From assembly GCA_030583665.1 (NCBI GenBank), contig CP129469.1:2471043-2535042 (forward strand): DNA of 64,000 nt, read 5' to 3'. Origin of the DNA: Candidatus Jettenia sp. AMX2. Its GTDB lineage: Bacteria; Planctomycetota; Brocadiia; Brocadiales; Brocadiaceae. Every line of letters starts with the position of its first letter. The stretch's first letter is position 1. Both the position numbers and the translations under genes were made by a program. Shown here in pieces: positions 62,731 through 64,000 of the stretch. The notes under the pieces are model-generated. The model was not told the DNA's origin. It searched no databases and was given only the letters and a program-made list of their open reading frames with translations.

Positions 62731-62919
62731 ATGCGAGCAAAAGTAGATCCAGATATTTGTACCGGCTGTGAATTGTGCGTGCAGACGTGTCCGGAGATTT
62801 TCCATATGGAAGGTGATTTGGCTGTAGCCAAAGATGTTGATGTACCACCAGAAACCCAGGATACCTGCAGGCAGGCTGCTGAAGAATGCCCGGTAGAAGC
62901 AATTATAATTAGTGAATAA
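62731..62919 (+). CDS. single 4Fe-4S ferredoxin
   Basis: 62 residues. The cluster ligands are in CTGCELCVQTCPEIF and ECPVEAI, which gives one Cys-x2-Cys-x2-Cys...Cys cubane; an extra Cys pair may form a disulphide, as in monocluster ferredoxins of Thermotoga or Desulfovibrio type. The protein is acidic, as usual. AAAAGGAG precedes the ATG. It is probably an electron donor for radical SAM or other enzymes. A bidirectional terminator separates it from rpmH. Confidence 0.92.
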   Translation: MRAKVDPDICTGCELCVQTCPEIFHMEGDLAVAKDVDVPPETQDTCRQAAEECPVEAIIISE

Positions 62920-62936
62920 TTCATGATGTAAATGGA

Positions 62937-62975
62937 AAAGACCTTAAATATCTTATGTTAATATTTAAGGTCTTT
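62937..62975. terminator. bidirectional Rho-independent terminator
   Basis: AAAGACCTTAAATAT (62937-62951) pairs exactly with ATATTTAAGGTCTTT (62961-62975), followed by T-rich sequence on both strands. It serves the ferredoxin gene and rpmH, which converge. Confidence 0.9.
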
Positions 62976-62982
62976 TTATTTT

Positions 62983-63120
62983 TTAAACATCCAGAAGCGG
63001 CCTTCTGCCAATCCTTCTTCTCCTCTTCAATATTGCACGACCGCCTTTCGTTCTCATTCGTTTCCTGAAACCGCACATTCTCTTATGTTTTATAGAACTT
63101 TTTCTCGTCTTAACCTTCAT
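62983..63120 (-). CDS. rpmH: 50S ribosomal protein L34
   Basis: 45 residues, very basic: MKVKTRKSSIKHKRMCGFRK then RMRTKGGRAILKRRRRIGRR, the L34 pattern of KR..GFR.RM.T..GR..L..RR..GR. It sits at the peptide exit region of the large subunit. AGGGAG lies upstream of the ATG. In many genomes rpmH is followed by rnpA and lies close to dnaA and the origin, but here a ferredoxin gene converges on it and no such gene is visible. Confidence 0.9.
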   Translation of the reverse strand: MKVKTRKSSIKHKRMCGFRKRMRTKGGRAILKRRRRIGRRPLLDV

Positions 63121-63377
63121 AGTACTTTCCCTCCTTAAAATTTACCCATTATACCCATAATAATTTTTCAGAGACTTTATCAGCAATGATAATTCTTCGT
63201 TTGGCTGCATCGTTACAAAACCTGAACTATCACTACCATACTTTGATACGTTGATTACATTGAATAGTAAGGCTTTTTATAATACCAACTAGATTATTCT
63301 TCTGTCAATATATTTCAGGATAACAGTTAAATTACAAATATTCATAAATTTAGAATTCTAAAAGTGTTAAATTCGTA
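63121..63377. other. intergenic, nothing assigned
   Basis: AT-rich region between rpmH and the promoter of the HU/IHF-like gene. I see no DnaA boxes, no gene and no hairpin of note. Confidence 0.4.
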
Positions 63378-63406
63378 TTGACATTGTTCATTTGAATTGA
63401 TAATAT
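63378..63406 (+). promoter_or_regulatory. strong sigma-70-type promoter of the HU/IHF-like gene
   Basis: TTGACA (63378-63383), 17-base spacer, TAATAT (63401-63406). All but one or two bases match consensus. It gives a 5' leader of about 165 bases before the ATG at 63579. Confidence 0.65.
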
Positions 63407-63578
63407 GACCGAAAACTAATCATAACTATCATCCCCGGAAGTCAGTTAAGACCAGGAATATATCTTTTATTATCTATATTACGGGCGGTGGCACTGGCTT
63501 TTAGTACACTTTCATTATGAATTCATCCATAAGAAATCACCGCTTATATATTTATTGAGATAAAAAGGAGAGATTGTA

Positions 63579-63899
63579 ATGCAAACAACGACAAAAAGAG
63601 ACCTATGTGAAAAGATTGCCAGGAGAACAGACAACACGCATATGATCGTAAAAAAAACAATACAAATGTTTTTGGACGAGATCATATCAGAACTCGCACA
63701 GGGTAATCGCATCGAGTTGCGTGATTTCGGGGTCTTTGAAATACGGCAGCGTGCGGCCAGAAAGGCCAGGAATCCAAGGACAGGAGAAGTAGCTTTTGTA
63801 CCTTCCAAAAATGTAGTAGTGTTTAAGGTTGGTAAATTAATGCGGGAAAAGGTCGGAAATACCGTAAAAACAGAAACCCATCCTTCCCAGGAAGCTTAA
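63579..63899 (+). CDS. HU/IHF-family DNA-binding protein
   Basis: 106 residues with the HU/IHF signature RIELRDFGVFEIRQRAARKARNPRTGE and the arm proline; the C-terminal 15 residues (TVKTETHPSQEA) are an extension not found in HU. It is more like IHF-alpha/beta than the HU at 57744 (DFGVFE, RNPRTGE), but it may homodimerise. Role: DNA bending and nucleoid organisation. AAAAGGAGAGATT precedes the ATG. Confidence 0.9.
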   Translation: MQTTTKRDLCEKIARRTDNTHMIVKKTIQMFLDEIISELAQGNRIELRDFGVFEIRQRAARKARNPRTGEVAFVPSKNVVVFKVGKLMREKVGNTVKTETHPSQEA

Positions 63900-63915
63900 T
63901 GAGCAGTTTTAAAAC

Positions 63916-64000
63916 ATGTTTCAGCAAAGAGATAGTATCGAAAAAGGAATAATAAAATACGTATATGGTAATCGTGCAGGGGTAGAGATAATAAACCCTG
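63916..64000 (+). CDS. possible start of a downstream gene, partial
   Basis: ATG 63916 opens a frame that stays open to the window edge (28 residues, beginning FQQRDSIEKGIIKYVYGNRA). There is no strong ribosome binding site and I do not recognise it. Confidence 0.3.
   Translation, partial: MFQQRDSIEKGIIKYVYGNRAGVEIINP

Noticed and set aside
62983..63578. Replication origin next to rpmH
   Set aside because: No DnaA boxes, dnaA, dnaN, rnpA or yidC genes are visible.

Overview
The window is AT-rich DNA from a Gram-negative, anaerobic or microaerophilic-looking bacterium. It carries a TonB/ExbB/ExbD system, rubrerythrin, several bacterial ferredoxins, a monohaem cytochrome c, a corrinoid methyl-transfer operon and many transposon remnants. 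The mixture, including large secreted LamG and beta-helix proteins, is compatible with an anammox-type planctomycete (Brocadiales). That assignment is inference: no decisive marker such as hydrazine synthase is present.

Layout. 1-7000: rubrerythrin, a tonB-exbB-exbD-like operon, a four-cluster ferredoxin, leuS and tRNA-Ala(GGC). 7000-8900: a toxin-antitoxin remnant, an intact IS4-family element, an orphan IS3-family end and the first copy of a 91-bp MITE-like repeat. 8900-11600: a CPA1 antiporter, a SYLF-domain lipoprotein-like protein and a DUF4325/STAS-like regulator. 11800-21150: a minus-strand restriction-modification island with a GIY-YIG nuclease and methyltransferase, a PD-(D/E)XK protein, a methyltransferase fragment, and a BsuBI/PstI-type endonuclease cut in two by a 1.6-kb IS3 element next to its methyltransferase. 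21200-28800: a STAS/HATPase regulator, an amidotransferase, thiC, an rluB-like gene, recN and a MetRS-beta-like tRNA-binding protein. 28900-31400: repeats, a decayed S24 repressor, an IS91-like fragment, and a probable c-di-GMP-I riboswitch that shares sequence with an intrinsic terminator.

31400-43850 is the most interesting region. A large LamG protein (split by a frameshift) and a 903-residue CYTH-like/beta-helix protein both end in FFGRFRP. They are followed by a 59-residue peptide ending in GFFSIFKP that carries a lasso-type leader motif. Next come an HPr-kinase-like protein, a radical SAM enzyme, a PqqD-like recognition domain, a B2-type leader protease and a nucleotidyltransferase. I infer a RiPP-like system that recognises a short C-terminal tail present both on a free peptide and on giant surface proteins. 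Neither a lasso cyclase nor an exporter is present.

43850-49000 is a graveyard of mobile elements (IS3 end, YRFPGF-type fragment, internally deleted IS1634-like element, DruA/DUF4338 fragment, ISAs1 fragment) with small TA-like genes (DUF2442, DUF4160, DUF433) and dispersed repeats. 49000-54800: cytochrome c, an unknown protein, then a corrinoid protein, two UroD/MtaA-like methyltransferases and a RACo-type reactivase. 55400-64000: second MITE copy, HAD phosphatase, GNAT acetyltransferase, zinc ribbon, HU, rlmN, a TldD/TldE pair (TldD apparently with an AUA start), ferredoxin, rpmH and an HU/IHF-like protein.
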